A program made the position numbers and the translations under genes. A DNA stretch of 64,000 bases from Vibrio sp. 05-20-BW147 (GTDB taxonomy: Bacteria; Pseudomonadota; Gammaproteobacteria; Enterobacterales; Vibrionaceae): the NCBI RefSeq assembly GCF_013369385.1, contig NZ_SZTO01000007.1, forward strand, positions 1 through 64,000, read 5' to 3'. Each line of letters starts with the position of its first letter. Within the stretch, counting starts at the first letter, position 1. Below, one piece after another: positions 19,887 to 29,300 of this stretch. The notes beneath the pieces were generated by a model, which made no database searches, was not told where the DNA came from, and saw only the letters and a list, made by a program, of their open reading frames with translations.

Positions 19887-20342
19887 TTATTTTATAGCCA
19901 AAGACAATTCATCTAGTGAAAGCTCGTAGGTGTTATAGCCCTTGCGGTCGACCTTTATCACCTTGCGCCAATTTGCATTTTCGATGTCTCGATATGCCAC
20001 TACAATGCCGATATATTCAACACTTGGTTTCATCGTAGATTCATAAAGTGTTTTTTGGCCTGGGGAGAGATACAATTCTGTTTTGTTCACTAGATCCGGG
20101 CCTAGCGTTTGGGCTGTATTTTCATATAGAGAGAAGAAGTCTTGACTCGTAAATAAGGTATCAGAAGTGAGTTCAAGGACATAAACTACGACAGGTGAAG
20201 GTCTGCCATTCATATCTGGATTGACATTGAATCCCGTCTTTATTTCCAAATTTGAATAGGGAGAAACAACCATATTTGCCGCACTGCAACCCACTAATAA
20301 AAACACTATTATTGTGGTAATTATTTTTACCATGGCTTTCAT
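19887..20342 (-). CDS. tssJ: T6SS outer-membrane lipoprotein TssJ
   Basis: A 151-residue lipoprotein: a hydrophobic signal (IITTIIVFLLVGC) ends in a lipobox with Cys at about residue 19. The mature domain has the TssJ pattern, with PSPVVVYVLELTSDTLFTSQDF corresponding to the loop that contacts TssM. It starts immediately after the FHA gene's stop codon, with a GGGAG ribosome site inside that gene. An internal ATG three codons in is less likely. Confidence 0.92.
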   Translation of the reverse strand: MKAMVKIITTIIVFLLVGCSAANMVVSPYSNLEIKTGFNVNPDMNGRPSPVVVYVLELTSDTLFTSQDFFSLYENTAQTLGPDLVNKTELYLSPGQKTLYESTMKPSVEYIGIVVAYRDIENANWRKVIKVDRKGYNTYELSLDELSLAIK

Positions 20343-21560
20343 TTATTCTCTCCCTACTTTTCTTATTGCCGATTCATAAGATTTGGAAAAGTCTTCCAAA
20401 TAAAACCCTTTCTCATCAATGTCAATTTCATTTCTTATTTGAAAATAGATATTTTCATACTTCTTCCATCGTTTTTTATCGAGTTGCGAAAATATTGATG
20501 TCAATCCATTTTTTTCACTTTGAGACACATTTCCAGATATGGTATTCGGCTCAAGCAGTCGTAACACCCCAGATACAGCACCATGAACACCTTCTATCAT
20601 TGCTTTTTCATGAGCTTCTATATCATTGAATGCAGATTGAATGGCAGCTTCCGGTGAGAGAAAACTCGCACTGCGTCTGTTATATAGATTGTGAATTGCA
20701 TCTTCTAAATTAGCCGAAAACTTAAGAGGATTATTTTCCTTTTTCTGAAAAGATGTATGGTTTAATTTGTTCGCCTGTTTAAATTCTGCACGATTATGCA
20801 GTGTCTGCATTAGGCCTTCTAACATGAGAGAATAAGAGCGACCTAATCGATTAAACCATTGCTCTCTTTCCTGTTCTGGAACTAAGCTTAAATCGATGCC
20901 AGCCCCCTTGAGAAAGGCGTTCAAATCCGAGTCAACACGCTCACATCGCTTAGCCACTTTCTCATCACGAGGATAGTCGGTCGCTCTCTCTTCTTTCAAA
21001 GTCGGCTCTATGTGAGGGCTTAATATGGGAGCATCAAGAAAGTCATCCAAATCACCTAGCTCTGGCGATAGATTTTGCTGCTGCTTTTCTTCTTCTGCCA
21101 AAAATAGGTTTGCATCAAAACCAAAATCCATAAAATTATCATTACCACTGACAGGCTCTTTATTTACTTCACGTGGTGACAGAGTATTAGTGTGGATTTG
21201 GCTTTGAGTTACGTTATGGTTTTCACTATTTTTAAATGATACTTCGATTTCATAATCTCCAAAATTAATCACATCTTTGTCATTTAAAGCCACCTCGACA
21301 CCATTTCCTACTGGGCTGACTGACTTATTAACAAAAATACCATTTGTAGAGAGATCTCTAAGTAGATAATCATTACCAAACTTAGTTATTTCACCATGAA
21401 CACCAGAAATAATTCGTTCAGGATCAGGTAATACCCAATCACAGCTCTCAGAGCGACCAAATTTCATACAAAAGTGTTCTTCATTGGTTGGTATTGAATA
21501 CACACTTTTTATTTCTGGTGTAAAACGGTGGAAACTAGTAATCGAAAGCACTATTCCCAT
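20343..21560 (-). CDS. tagH: T6SS FHA-domain protein (Fha/TagH)
   Basis: The N-terminal forkhead-associated domain (about residues 20-105) shows GRSESCDWVLPDP, GVHGEI and LRDLSTNGIFVN, the phosphothreonine-binding loops. The rest, including an Asp/Glu-rich linker (near 140-190), leads to a C-terminal domain typical of the T6SS FHA family (about 405 residues total). In the family, the kinase phosphorylates this protein to trigger assembly. I start at the ATG of MGIVLSITSF, which has AGAGGA upstream; the longer frame would add a hydrophobic segment foreign to the family. First gene of the long operon. Confidence 0.92.
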   Translation of the reverse strand: MGIVLSITSFHRFTPEIKSVYSIPTNEEHFCMKFGRSESCDWVLPDPERIISGVHGEITKFGNDYLLRDLSTNGIFVNKSVSPVGNGVEVALNDKDVINFGDYEIEVSFKNSENHNVTQSQIHTNTLSPREVNKEPVSGNDNFMDFGFDANLFLAEEEKQQQNLSPELGDLDDFLDAPILSPHIEPTLKEERATDYPRDEKVAKRCERVDSDLNAFLKGAGIDLSLVPEQEREQWFNRLGRSYSLMLEGLMQTLHNRAEFKQANKLNHTSFQKKENNPLKFSANLEDAIHNLYNRRSASFLSPEAAIQSAFNDIEAHEKAMIEGVHGAVSGVLRLLEPNTISGNVSQSEKNGLTSIFSQLDKKRWKKYENIYFQIRNEIDIDEKGFYLEDFSKSYESAIRKVGRE

Positions 21561-21875
21561 AACATCCTCTAGCCACTTTATTAATAATGCATTTATCAAC
21601 AAAAACCAAAATGCAAACTCAATTTTGTTTTCAGTATTAGAATGCACTACTACTTTAGATATATTTATTGCTTGCGATAATGAGCATTTTGCTGATTTAA
21701 CACAAAGCCAAAATCATGCAACAAAACAAATATAGAACACAGTTCAAACTTTTAGTGATAACCAATGTTACAAAGAATTAGTCCTCTGTTAATTAGTACG
21801 AAAGCTTTTAATTCGCAGCCAAATCAAACTTTTTTGAGTATATGATGTCACTCTTTACCGTTTTAGGGGTTGTAT
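21561..21875. promoter_or_regulatory. Divergent control region between the T6SS operon and its kinase
   Basis: This 315-base AT-rich stretch must carry the promoter of the whole minus-strand T6SS operon and that of the plus-strand kinase. A candidate minus-strand sigma-70 promoter is TTGTGT (21705-21700) and CATTAT (21682-21677), 17 bases apart. I found no convincing sigma-54 box or box for the kinase. The AT-richness would suit H-NS silencing (inference). Confidence 0.4.
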
Positions 21876-24044
21876 ATGTCAGTTGATAATGAGAAGAAAA
21901 ACACGCAAGAAGAGAAAAATGACAAGACTAAATTTATTGCGCGTTCACAAAAAATCGGTCCAGAAAAGAATGTAGAAAAAAGTAAAATAGAACCAGTTAG
22001 TGTTAAAGAAATAAATAAAGAAGACAATAGAAACGACAAATCTCACACTAAAAGACCCGAATCAAAAACAGCTCACCCCTCAACAAGAACAGAGGTAAAC
22101 ACCGCTGTGACGGGGGAAAACAATTCTCCCGGTTATCAAACTCTAGAGAAAGGCCATTTAGTCAAAAATCGTTACGTGATTGACAGCCTAATTGGGCATG
22201 GTGGCCTATGTGACGTCTACCGAGCCAAAGATAAAGTTCTTGAATCATCTGGAGTTGCTAGTCCTTTTGTCGCACTCAAAGTATTGCAGCACGAATACAT
22301 CGACCAACCAGAGACTGCGCGAATGCTTATCCGAGAGGCGCAGCATACTCAAACCTTGAGCCACCCCAACATCATTCGTGTTTTTGATTTTGGCGTCGAT
22401 AACAAAATTTATTTTATTGTGATGGAATACTTAGATGGTGAGACCATCGAACAGTTGATTCAGCGTTCCAGACCCAATGGCTTAGCGTTTCCTAATGCCA
22501 AAGTCCTACTAAACCAAATACTCGATGCTCTGATATATGCTCATTCGCTTGATATCGTACACGCAGACCTGAAGCCCGCTAACATCATGATCGATTCAGC
22601 CGGTACGGTAAAATTGCTCGACTTTGGTGTGTCAAAAACTGAACGCCTCAAACAAGATCAGTACGCCGCCAAGCGTAAAGTCGATGATCATCAAGTATTG
22701 GGATATACACCAAATTATGCATCCCTCAATATTATTAGCGGTAATAAGCCATGCAGACAGGACGATCTGTTTGCGTTTGCCTGCATGGCATACGAACTAC
22801 TCTCTTGCAAGCATCCCTATAATCGAACCCCTATCGATTTGGCTAAGAAAAATGCGATTCCGCTAAAGAAACCCTCTGGTTTTCCAAATACCCTATGGCC
22901 CGATATTAAAACGATTCTCACCGACACCAGCGGTCAGTACAAGCTCAGTGCCGAGTCACTGAAACAGAGACTCAACCAAAATAATCGCTCAAAATATGCG
23001 ATAGCTGCATTGATTGTTCTAGGTTTATCCACCTCTCTTGGTATTGCGTATCACTTAAACTCGCAGATCGTGCAGTTGGAAAAGGCCAATCGCCAATTGG
23101 CTCATTCGCTACAAACACAACAACAGATCATTAATAGCCAACCTGAGTCAGTCTTCGAACTTAGCGCATCCGATACCATCCATCCGGTTTTAAGAGCCGG
23201 ATTACTGCGACATCACAAGCAAACGCTTCTCGCGACATTCGAGCAACAGATTGATGAAATTCTCAACCAAAGCAATAACGAGTATCCCGATTACGATCAA
23301 GTCGAATCTGTCCTGAAGCACGCGGCCATCTACTACCCAGATTCCCACAAGCTTGAATTGCTCAACCTTGACATGCGCTCGAGCAAGCGTTCAACGTTGC
23401 TGTCAATTGAAAGACACATCAATTCTGTACTCGAGAAAGGTCAATACGATGCGAAACAGGATGGGAAATCGATCGTTGATTTACACAATGATTTGCATTC
23501 AATTCAACAAAACTATCCTCTAACACCCTCCTCTTTAGCCACTGAGGTGTTTTACCAAAACATTGATCAGGCCATCGCAGTGAAGGATTCCAATAGACTC
23601 ACTGAGCTTTTGGCCGTAGGTGGTACCTTCTTCAGTACCAATGAAATATCACGTAAAAAACTACAAAACGCTCGTGTGTTCAACGAAGCAGTGATCGCAA
23701 TAGATAGTTGGCAAAAGCAGCCAAGCAATAGTGACAAAGTGAAATACCCATCTGAAGCAGTAATAATACTGTACGGAGATAGATTGTCTGAAATTTATCA
23801 AAACCTTGAAAAGGCTGCTACTGTATCAGCACTGGATCAAGTGGTAGTGGATATTGAAGAGTTAGCCCGAGAGTTCCCCATGGACATTCCAAACATTTCG
23901 GATCTGCGTTTTCAAACGGCCAATAAATACTTAAAGTTTTCTGATATGCTGCTGAAAAAACGCCAATCAGTCAGTGCGCGAAACGCGATGAAAAAGGCAA
24001 ACGAACTTCTGCAGCAAGTCGACAGTACCGACTTTAGAGGCTAA
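21876..24044 (+). CDS. ppkA: T6SS-associated Ser/Thr protein kinase (PpkA-like), membrane-anchored
   Basis: The likely activator that phosphorylates the FHA protein. The 722-residue product has a highly charged N-terminal extension (1-95), a kinase domain (about 98-365) with Gly-loop IGHGGLCDVYRA, VALKVL lysine, catalytic loop HADLKPAN (near 229) and LLDFGVSK (near 248), one membrane segment (about 371-393), and a long helical C-terminal region predicted periplasmic. The catalytic loop has HAD instead of HRD, and the APE motif is replaced by YASLNI, so activity may be atypical. AGGGG lies 6 bases before the chosen ATG. Transcribed away from the T6SS operon. Confidence 0.88.
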   Translation: MSVDNEKKNTQEEKNDKTKFIARSQKIGPEKNVEKSKIEPVSVKEINKEDNRNDKSHTKRPESKTAHPSTRTEVNTAVTGENNSPGYQTLEKGHLVKNRYVIDSLIGHGGLCDVYRAKDKVLESSGVASPFVALKVLQHEYIDQPETARMLIREAQHTQTLSHPNIIRVFDFGVDNKIYFIVMEYLDGETIEQLIQRSRPNGLAFPNAKVLLNQILDALIYAHSLDIVHADLKPANIMIDSAGTVKLLDFGVSKTERLKQDQYAAKRKVDDHQVLGYTPNYASLNIISGNKPCRQDDLFAFACMAYELLSCKHPYNRTPIDLAKKNAIPLKKPSGFPNTLWPDIKTILTDTSGQYKLSAESLKQRLNQNNRSKYAIAALIVLGLSTSLGIAYHLNSQIVQLEKANRQLAHSLQTQQQIINSQPESVFELSASDTIHPVLRAGLLRHHKQTLLATFEQQIDEILNQSNNEYPDYDQVESVLKHAAIYYPDSHKLELLNLDMRSSKRSTLLSIERHINSVLEKGQYDAKQDGKSIVDLHNDLHSIQQNYPLTPSSLATEVFYQNIDQAIAVKDSNRLTELLAVGGTFFSTNEISRKKLQNARVFNEAVIAIDSWQKQPSNSDKVKYPSEAVIILYGDRLSEIYQNLEKAATVSALDQVVVDIEELAREFPMDIPNISDLRFQTANKYLKFSDMLLKKRQSVSARNAMKKANELLQQVDSTDFRG

Positions 24045-24056
24045 GGCGACGACAAA

Positions 24057-24089
24057 AAACGGCCAAAGCGTCACCCGCTTTGGCCGTTT
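24057..24089. terminator. Bidirectional terminator between ppkA and the GST gene
   Basis: A perfect 14-bp stem, AAACGGCCAAAGCG with CGCTTTGGCCGTTT, around a TCACC loop. A-runs and T-runs flank it, so it can end transcripts from both converging genes. Confidence 0.9.
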
Positions 24090-24107
24090 CAGTATAGGTA
24101 TACTGAA

Positions 24108-24725
24108 TTACAAAGGCTGGAATGCCGCTCTGCTGGAGACTTGTTCATACCACTTCTGAATGTGGCTGAAATGTTCAAAGACCGCAAGCTCAAGCCCTTT
24201 TACAGCAAACGTAACAAAAATAAACGCGGTAATGTCGACAATCGTAAAGTGTTCTGTCGCAACATAACTGCTTTCAGAAAGGCGCTTTTCCAATACTGGC
24301 AAAAATGCCTCAACACGTTTTTTAGATTCTACGCCCCATGCTTCCACACACGTTTCTCTGTCTTGATATATTGCCGTGATATTGCGAAAAGCTTGGAATG
24401 CAGTGTAGAGCCCTTGAAACTCGACAACACGGTGCCACATTTCGACTTGCGCTTTTTCTAAAGCGTTACGCCCAAACAACGCCATTTCATTCGGATGAAT
24501 CTCATCAAAATAACGACAGATTGCCACGCTTTCACACAGCGTTGTGCCGTCGTCCAGTTCAAGCATCGGCACTTTACCATTGACGCTTTTCTGCAAAAAT
24601 TCGGGTTTGAGGTTATCACCTTCTCTTACGTTGAGCTGAACGCGTTCAACACTTGCACCAATTTCAGCCAAAAATAGCGTTACTCGGCGACAGCTAGGAG
24701 TCATTTCTGTTTCATACAGTTTCAT
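24108..24725 (-). CDS. Glutathione S-transferase family protein
   Basis: A 205-residue cytosolic GST. The N-terminal thioredoxin-like domain begins MKLYETEMTPSCRRVTLFL and has the cis-Pro/glutathione motif GKVPMLELDDGTTLCESVAI; the helical C-terminal domain includes FTIVDITAF, the conserved N-capping box (x-T-x-x-D). AAGGA lies before the ATG. It faces a TetR gene across a 98-base gap containing an inverted repeat, so it is probably that regulator's target. Substrate unknown. Confidence 0.93.
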   Translation of the reverse strand: MKLYETEMTPSCRRVTLFLAEIGASVERVQLNVREGDNLKPEFLQKSVNGKVPMLELDDGTTLCESVAICRYFDEIHPNEMALFGRNALEKAQVEMWHRVVEFQGLYTAFQAFRNITAIYQDRETCVEAWGVESKKRVEAFLPVLEKRLSESSYVATEHFTIVDITAFIFVTFAVKGLELAVFEHFSHIQKWYEQVSSRAAFQPL

Positions 24726-24755
24726 TTTTAGTCCTTTTTCTTTTTCAGAACGATC

Positions 24756-24788
24756 GTTTAGGTTAAACTCTACTTGTTTCCTAAACGT
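24756..24788. promoter_or_regulatory. Putative TetR operator between the GST and TetR genes
   Basis: CGTTTAGG and CCTAAACG form an 8-bp perfect inverted repeat with a 17-base spacer, in the gap between divergent genes. Position and symmetry suggest binding by the adjacent TetR protein; untested. Confidence 0.45.
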
Positions 24789-24823
24789 TCAGTCAAGAAT
24801 ATTTTTGCTCAATTGGAATTCTT

Positions 24824-25411
24824 ATGGCACGCAAAGCTAACTTTAGTCGTGATGAAAAACTGCTAGAAGCCATGGCACTCTTTTGGAAGAAAGGATATGC
24901 CAATACTGCTATTTCGGACTTAGTTGACGGGCTTAAAATCAATCGATTTAGCCTCTACAACACATTTGGAGATAAGCAACATCTCTACTACGAAGCGCTA
25001 GACACTTATCTAAAAACGATCTCATTTCCCTCGCTAAACGAACTCTCTCAAAAAGATGCCAGTATGCCTGAGCTTGAGCGTTTTCTAATCCAGTTTGCAA
25101 AGATACAGAGAAAAGGGACCAGTGGGTGCTTCATGCAAAATGCTCTGGTAGAACATGCTGGAGAGGACTGCACCGTGTTAGAGAAAGGCAACCGTCTTTT
25201 TGACCATTTGCTAACGGTGCTAAAGTCGGCAATTGACAATGCGCAAAAGCAAGGGCTAGTGATCACCTCAACTCACTCAGAACACATAGCAAAGCTTATC
25301 TTGAACCAAATGCAAGGGATGCGCGTACTTGGAAAAGCCAAACGTTATGATGACCTCGATTGTGCACTTAACGCATTGTTGGTACTTATTAAGACAGAGA
25401 AACACGAATGA
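24824..25411 (+). CDS. TetR/AcrR-family transcriptional regulator
   Basis: A 195-residue TetR protein. The N-terminal helix-turn-helix reads AMALFWKKGYANTAISDLV then INRFSLYNTFGDKQHLY. The C-terminal ligand domain contains SGCFMQNALVEHAG, which resembles the TetR_C group often linked to thiol- or electrophile-responsive control of GST and reductase genes. Overlaps the next gene by 4 bases (ATGA), so the two are co-translated. Confidence 0.92.
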   Translation: MARKANFSRDEKLLEAMALFWKKGYANTAISDLVDGLKINRFSLYNTFGDKQHLYYEALDTYLKTISFPSLNELSQKDASMPELERFLIQFAKIQRKGTSGCFMQNALVEHAGEDCTVLEKGNRLFDHLLTVLKSAIDNAQKQGLVITSTHSEHIAKLILNQMQGMRVLGKAKRYDDLDCALNALLVLIKTEKHE

Positions 25412-25806
25412 CCATCAACGTGATTGTAGAAAGGCTCACTCGGGGCTGTGATTTGAAAACATCGATCGCCGATATCGTCAAAAAGCATCAAATTTCCGCA
25501 GGCAGTATTGCCGGTTGTACTGGTTGCTTAGAACGTATCAACCTACGATTAGCCGGTGCGCAAAACACATTGTGCGTTAGCGAACCCTTTGAAATTGTTT
25601 CTATCACAGCGACATTAACACCTGAACATCAACATATTCACATCTCTGTCGCGGATAAACAAGGACGTGTATACGGTGGGCATTTGTTAGAAGGCAGCTT
25701 TGTTGATACAACAGCAGAGCTTATTATTCATTCGTATCCTGATATGCTCTTCCAACGTGTGTGGGATGACAACACTGGTTTTAGTGAACTGTCCAACGCC
25801 ATGTGA
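25408..25806 (+). CDS. PPC (DUF296) domain protein
   Basis: A 132-residue single-domain protein of the plants-and-prokaryotes-conserved family: ISAGSIAGCTGCLERINLRLAG near 32-53, HIHISVADKQGRVYGGHLLEG near 78-98. The HIH...D...GGHL pattern is typical of this trimeric fold, which binds metal in some bacterial members. The molecular role is unknown. It overlaps the TetR gene and shares its transcript. Confidence 0.85.
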   Translation: MTINVIVERLTRGCDLKTSIADIVKKHQISAGSIAGCTGCLERINLRLAGAQNTLCVSEPFEIVSITATLTPEHQHIHISVADKQGRVYGGHLLEGSFVDTTAELIIHSYPDMLFQRVWDDNTGFSELSNAM

Positions 25807-25817
25807 GATGCTCAACT

Positions 25818-25836
25818 GTTTTACGAGGAGTAAAAC
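25818..25836. terminator. Hairpin between convergent PPC and diguanylate cyclase genes
   Basis: GTTTTAC and GTAAAAC form a 7-bp stem around GAGGA. It lies between converging genes but has no following T-run on either strand, so terminator function is only likely by position. Confidence 0.35.
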
Positions 25837-25887
25837 CGGCGAGCAACTCACCGATTGATGCCTTACATCGAAGAACAAGCACTTCAA

Positions 25888-27267
25888 TCAGTTCACGACT
25901 GCAAAGCGCGTTTTGTTGGCTTTTTTCTCCGCGTACATATGTTGATCTGCCTGCTTTAACATCTCTTCTGAATCCTTCATGTCATGGTGAAATAGGCAAT
26001 AACCAATACTGATGTTGAGGTAGATCAGTTCACTCTCATAAACGATTGGCATAGAACAAAGTGCTACCTTGAGTTTATTGATCAACACTTCCATGTCTTC
26101 TTCACGCAGTATCCGTGCTGACAACACTAGAAACTCATCCCCGCCTATTCGCGCAACCAAATCAGTTGAGCGTAGCGTGGCTTTGAGTCTCTCCGCACAC
26201 GCAATTAACACTTTATCTCCGGCTGAGTGCCCAAGGGTATCATTGATGTGTTTAAATCGATCCAAATCCAAATTGATCACTGCAAAGGTTTCATCACGAT
26301 CCTGCTTTTTTGCATGCTCAAAATGGTGTTCGAGCGAGTACATAAAGTATCGACGATTAGGGAGTCCCGTCAGTTCATCGTGCAGAGAACGGCTATGTGC
26401 CATTCTGTAGAGCCGGTAGATGGCAAAAAAGATCAAGCAGAAAAAAATCAACGAAGGGTAACCAATCAGCCGAACCGCTTGTAATTGATACCAAGGCAAT
26501 GACGCAAACAAACGATCGTCTTCCGCCACCGCAAGCACCCAGCTGCCATAAGGGAAGTTAACACGCTCTTTGACAAAAGCTTGATCAAAAGTGGCTTGCT
26601 CTCCAAGCACCATTTGACCTCTCTCCCCTTCACTATCAAATCCCTTAATGGCAACACGATGCTGGTAGGCAAAGCTCGCTAGCCCCACCTCCATAATCAG
26701 TGAATCAAAGTTCAGTACTGCACTGCACACCCCCCAATATTGCGAGTTCAGTGGGGGATCGTTAAAAATCGGCACGCGAGCAATCAAAGCTCTACCGCCT
26801 TGCACCAGATTAACTGGCCCTGCGATGAAAATTTCTTCAATCGTTTTCGCTTTATTAATGGATTCCCATTGTTCAGGTACTGTTTTGTAATCCAACCCAA
26901 GTACACCTTCGTTACCCAGCAGTGGATAGACGTAGTTAACTACATCATTTTTTGCCAAGCCAATAACGCGGATATGTTTGCCTTTTCGAAGAATTTTATC
27001 TGATGCTTGATCGAGCGCTTGTTTGTTACTGTTAGGGTGAAGCGAAACCAACGTAGCCAAGCTGCTGACAATATAGATATCAGACACTATCGCGGCTTCT
27101 AACTTGGAACGAATAGACGACAACTGTTCTTTCGCCTCCCGTTGAAAATACTCTAATCTGACTTTTTTCTGCTCCTGATTGAGCAGCTCAATAATGCCGA
27201 CAGACAGAATAAGAAACAGGACAAACAACAGGTTGACACTCCATCGTTTTCCAGACATATACTTCAT
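25888..27267 (-). CDS. Membrane diguanylate cyclase with CHASE-type sensor
   Basis: Makes c-di-GMP from two GTP. The 459-residue protein has an N-terminal membrane segment (about 10-30), a periplasmic sensor region with CHASE-like features (to about 255), a second membrane segment (RLIGYPSLIFFCLIFFAIYRLY), and a C-terminal GGDEF domain starting SLHDELTGLPNRRYF with an intact RIGGDEF active site near residue 373. No RxxD inhibitory site (five residues before GGDEF) is evident. A GGGGA site precedes the first ATG. It is transcribed divergently from the AlkB-like gene. Confidence 0.93.
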   Translation of the reverse strand: MKYMSGKRWSVNLLFVLFLILSVGIIELLNQEQKKVRLEYFQREAKEQLSSIRSKLEAAIVSDIYIVSSLATLVSLHPNSNKQALDQASDKILRKGKHIRVIGLAKNDVVNYVYPLLGNEGVLGLDYKTVPEQWESINKAKTIEEIFIAGPVNLVQGGRALIARVPIFNDPPLNSQYWGVCSAVLNFDSLIMEVGLASFAYQHRVAIKGFDSEGERGQMVLGEQATFDQAFVKERVNFPYGSWVLAVAEDDRLFASLPWYQLQAVRLIGYPSLIFFCLIFFAIYRLYRMAHSRSLHDELTGLPNRRYFMYSLEHHFEHAKKQDRDETFAVINLDLDRFKHINDTLGHSAGDKVLIACAERLKATLRSTDLVARIGGDEFLVLSARILREEDMEVLINKLKVALCSMPIVYESELIYLNISIGYCLFHHDMKDSEEMLKQADQHMYAEKKANKTRFAVVN

Positions 27268-27411
27268 CGAATCCCCAGTTTCCAGCTCTAAAAAATAGGT
27301 TAAGCAATGGATAAATCGTTATTATTGTTAAAAAACTTAATATAAGTATAAGAATAAACCAATCCAATCGTCAGAGTTAAGCATTATTTTGTATATTTAC
27401 TAGGTAAGTGT

Positions 27412-28023
27412 ATGTCATCTTCACTGTTTTTGTTTGAAACCTCAGATTGGCTCGACATAGAAGACGGCCAGTTACTGTGGCGGCCCAACTTTCTCGACCA
27501 AGAACAAGCCAATCAAGTTTTTGCAGCACTGATGCATAGCTTGGCATGGGAGCAAAAATACATTCGTATGTTTGGTCAGCAAGTTCTGCAACCTCGGCTT
27601 CAAGCTTGGTACGGCGAGGAGCGTTATCATTACTCTGGTTTGACCATGGAACCTTTGCCGTGGACACCTATGCTAAAAGCGCTCAAAGTACAGTGCGAAC
27701 TGGCAGCAGACACTACGTTTAACTCTGTGCTCGCCAACCTCTACCGTGACGGTCAAGATTCAATGGGCTGGCATCAAGACAATGAAGCTGAACTGGGGAG
27801 CAATCCAATCATTGCGTCCCTCAGCTTAGGAGAAACACGTCGTTTTGTTCTCCAACACAAAGTCACCAAGCAAAAAATCGAGTTTGAGTTAACATCAGGA
27901 TCGCTCTTGGTGATGGGCGGTACAACTCAACATTTTTGGCAACATTGTGTACCGAAAACCGCTAAAAACAAGTCAGAAAGGATCAACTTGACCTATCGAA
28001 AGATAATTCCTACCGCCATTTGA
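27412..28023 (+). CDS. AlkB-like 2-oxoglutarate/Fe(II) dioxygenase
   Basis: Oxidatively removes alkyl damage from nucleic acids in this family. The 203-residue protein has the iron-binding HxD (GWHQDNEAELG, near 120), the distal His region GTTQHFWQHCVPKT and the terminal RINLTYRKI arginine that binds 2-oxoglutarate. Length and motifs match the ALKBH2/3-like bacterial group rather than E. coli AlkB itself. AGGTAAG lies before the ATG. Confidence 0.93.
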   Translation: MSSSLFLFETSDWLDIEDGQLLWRPNFLDQEQANQVFAALMHSLAWEQKYIRMFGQQVLQPRLQAWYGEERYHYSGLTMEPLPWTPMLKALKVQCELAADTTFNSVLANLYRDGQDSMGWHQDNEAELGSNPIIASLSLGETRRFVLQHKVTKQKIEFELTSGSLLVMGGTTQHFWQHCVPKTAKNKSERINLTYRKIIPTAI

Positions 28024-28093
28024 CCTGACGCTTACATAAACCGTGACAATAGCTGGTACCTTTCGATTTATCTCCTTGATACTGGAATCAGTC

Positions 28094-29191
28094 ATGAACA
28101 TCGCGACACGGACACTCGTTTCTCTATTATCACTGGGTGTGGTTTTTTCATCACTGGCGAGTGAAGACGTCACCATACCGAGCTACCAAGAATCTGCACA
28201 GTTAATCCGCAGTACCTATGAAACTCAACTTTATACCTTGCCAGCGTTCAAAGAAGGTCATTATGGCTTGCGAATGTATCGACAAACACTGGATCCGAAA
28301 TACGCTGCAGCCGTTTGGAGTGATCTCGCTAGAGTGGCAAGCCGTTTGAATCGTTTTGCTGCTGAGGTGAACACACCAGAACAAGTGATTCTATATTCGG
28401 AAAAGCGTTTAGCAGGTTACATTGGGGATACCGATGAGCGTAGCATCCGTCGCTACACCGCAACCAAACACATGCCAGAGTATCTCTATCTAGGCGTTGA
28501 TCTGCTTGGTTCGATGGCTCGTGCTAACGAATATGGCCTAGAGCACAAGCAAGATGCGAAACTACGTGAAGTCATTCGACGCTTTGACTTTAAGAAATAC
28601 GCGACCAATTCAGAGATGATTGAAGCGTGGGCTGCGCAACTGGCTAATCAAGTCTACTGGCTGCGCCAATTGGGTGAACAAGACGTGGTGGATGATTTTA
28701 TCAAAGCATTTAAAGAGACCTACCCCGACGAAAAAGACAAAGCGCTTAATGGCCAGCAGTTTGGCAACAAAATCTATGGGATGACTCACATCATTTTTGC
28801 CGATTCGGAATACTACCAGCATCAAGTGAGTGAACAGCAACATCAATGGATTTTTGACTATTTCCGAGAGCACATTGATACCATTCTGCTTCGAGCAAAA
28901 GAAGATGTCATTGCAGAAGTAGGTATCAGCTTCTTACTGGCAGGACTAGAAGACGACCCTGTTGTTGAGAAAACACGCCAAGCTATTCAAGCCTCAATCG
29001 ACTCGGAACGTGGCATGATCCCTTCTACTTCTGGTGACTTTGACATGGAATCGGGTGAACATCGTAACGTCCTGGCTATCATGCTGCTCGATTGGCAAAG
29101 GGTGAATGAAGCGCCAACTCTGGAACATAACCCTAAAGTGTTCACCTCAATGCCTTATGGCTTGATTGCCGATAAACCAGCTCAACCCTAA
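28094..29191 (+). CDS. Exported protein, DUF3541-like
   Basis: A 365-residue protein with a signal peptide (MNIATRTLVSLLSLGVVFSSLAS). The mature part is helical; a stretch reading RYTATKHMPEYLYLGVDLLGS and a later EVGISFLLAGLEDD are distinctive. I associate it with DUF3541 proteins seen in vibrios, from memory and with moderate certainty; function unknown. I use the ATG that begins the signal peptide; the open frame extends 17 codons upstream without a ribosome site. It ends at a strong terminator. Confidence 0.75.
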   Translation: MNIATRTLVSLLSLGVVFSSLASEDVTIPSYQESAQLIRSTYETQLYTLPAFKEGHYGLRMYRQTLDPKYAAAVWSDLARVASRLNRFAAEVNTPEQVILYSEKRLAGYIGDTDERSIRRYTATKHMPEYLYLGVDLLGSMARANEYGLEHKQDAKLREVIRRFDFKKYATNSEMIEAWAAQLANQVYWLRQLGEQDVVDDFIKAFKETYPDEKDKALNGQQFGNKIYGMTHIIFADSEYYQHQVSEQQHQWIFDYFREHIDTILLRAKEDVIAEVGISFLLAGLEDDPVVEKTRQAIQASIDSERGMIPSTSGDFDMESGEHRNVLAIMLLDWQRVNEAPTLEHNPKVFTSMPYGLIADKPAQP

Positions 29192-29212
29192 TTTTTGTAA
29201 ATCTAACGCATA

Positions 29213-29242
29213 AAAAATGCCCTGTTCTCACAGGGCATTTTT
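29213..29242. terminator. Bidirectional terminator after the DUF3541-like gene and nupC
   Basis: A 12-bp stem AAAAATGCCCTG / CAGGGCATTTTT with a TTCTCA loop; A- and T-tracts lie on both sides, between convergent genes. Confidence 0.9.
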
Positions 29243-29300
29243 GTTCTCATTTAGCATTTCTTCTCGCTAGCAAAGAAGACGTCTGCTGAGGCTGTCAGAA

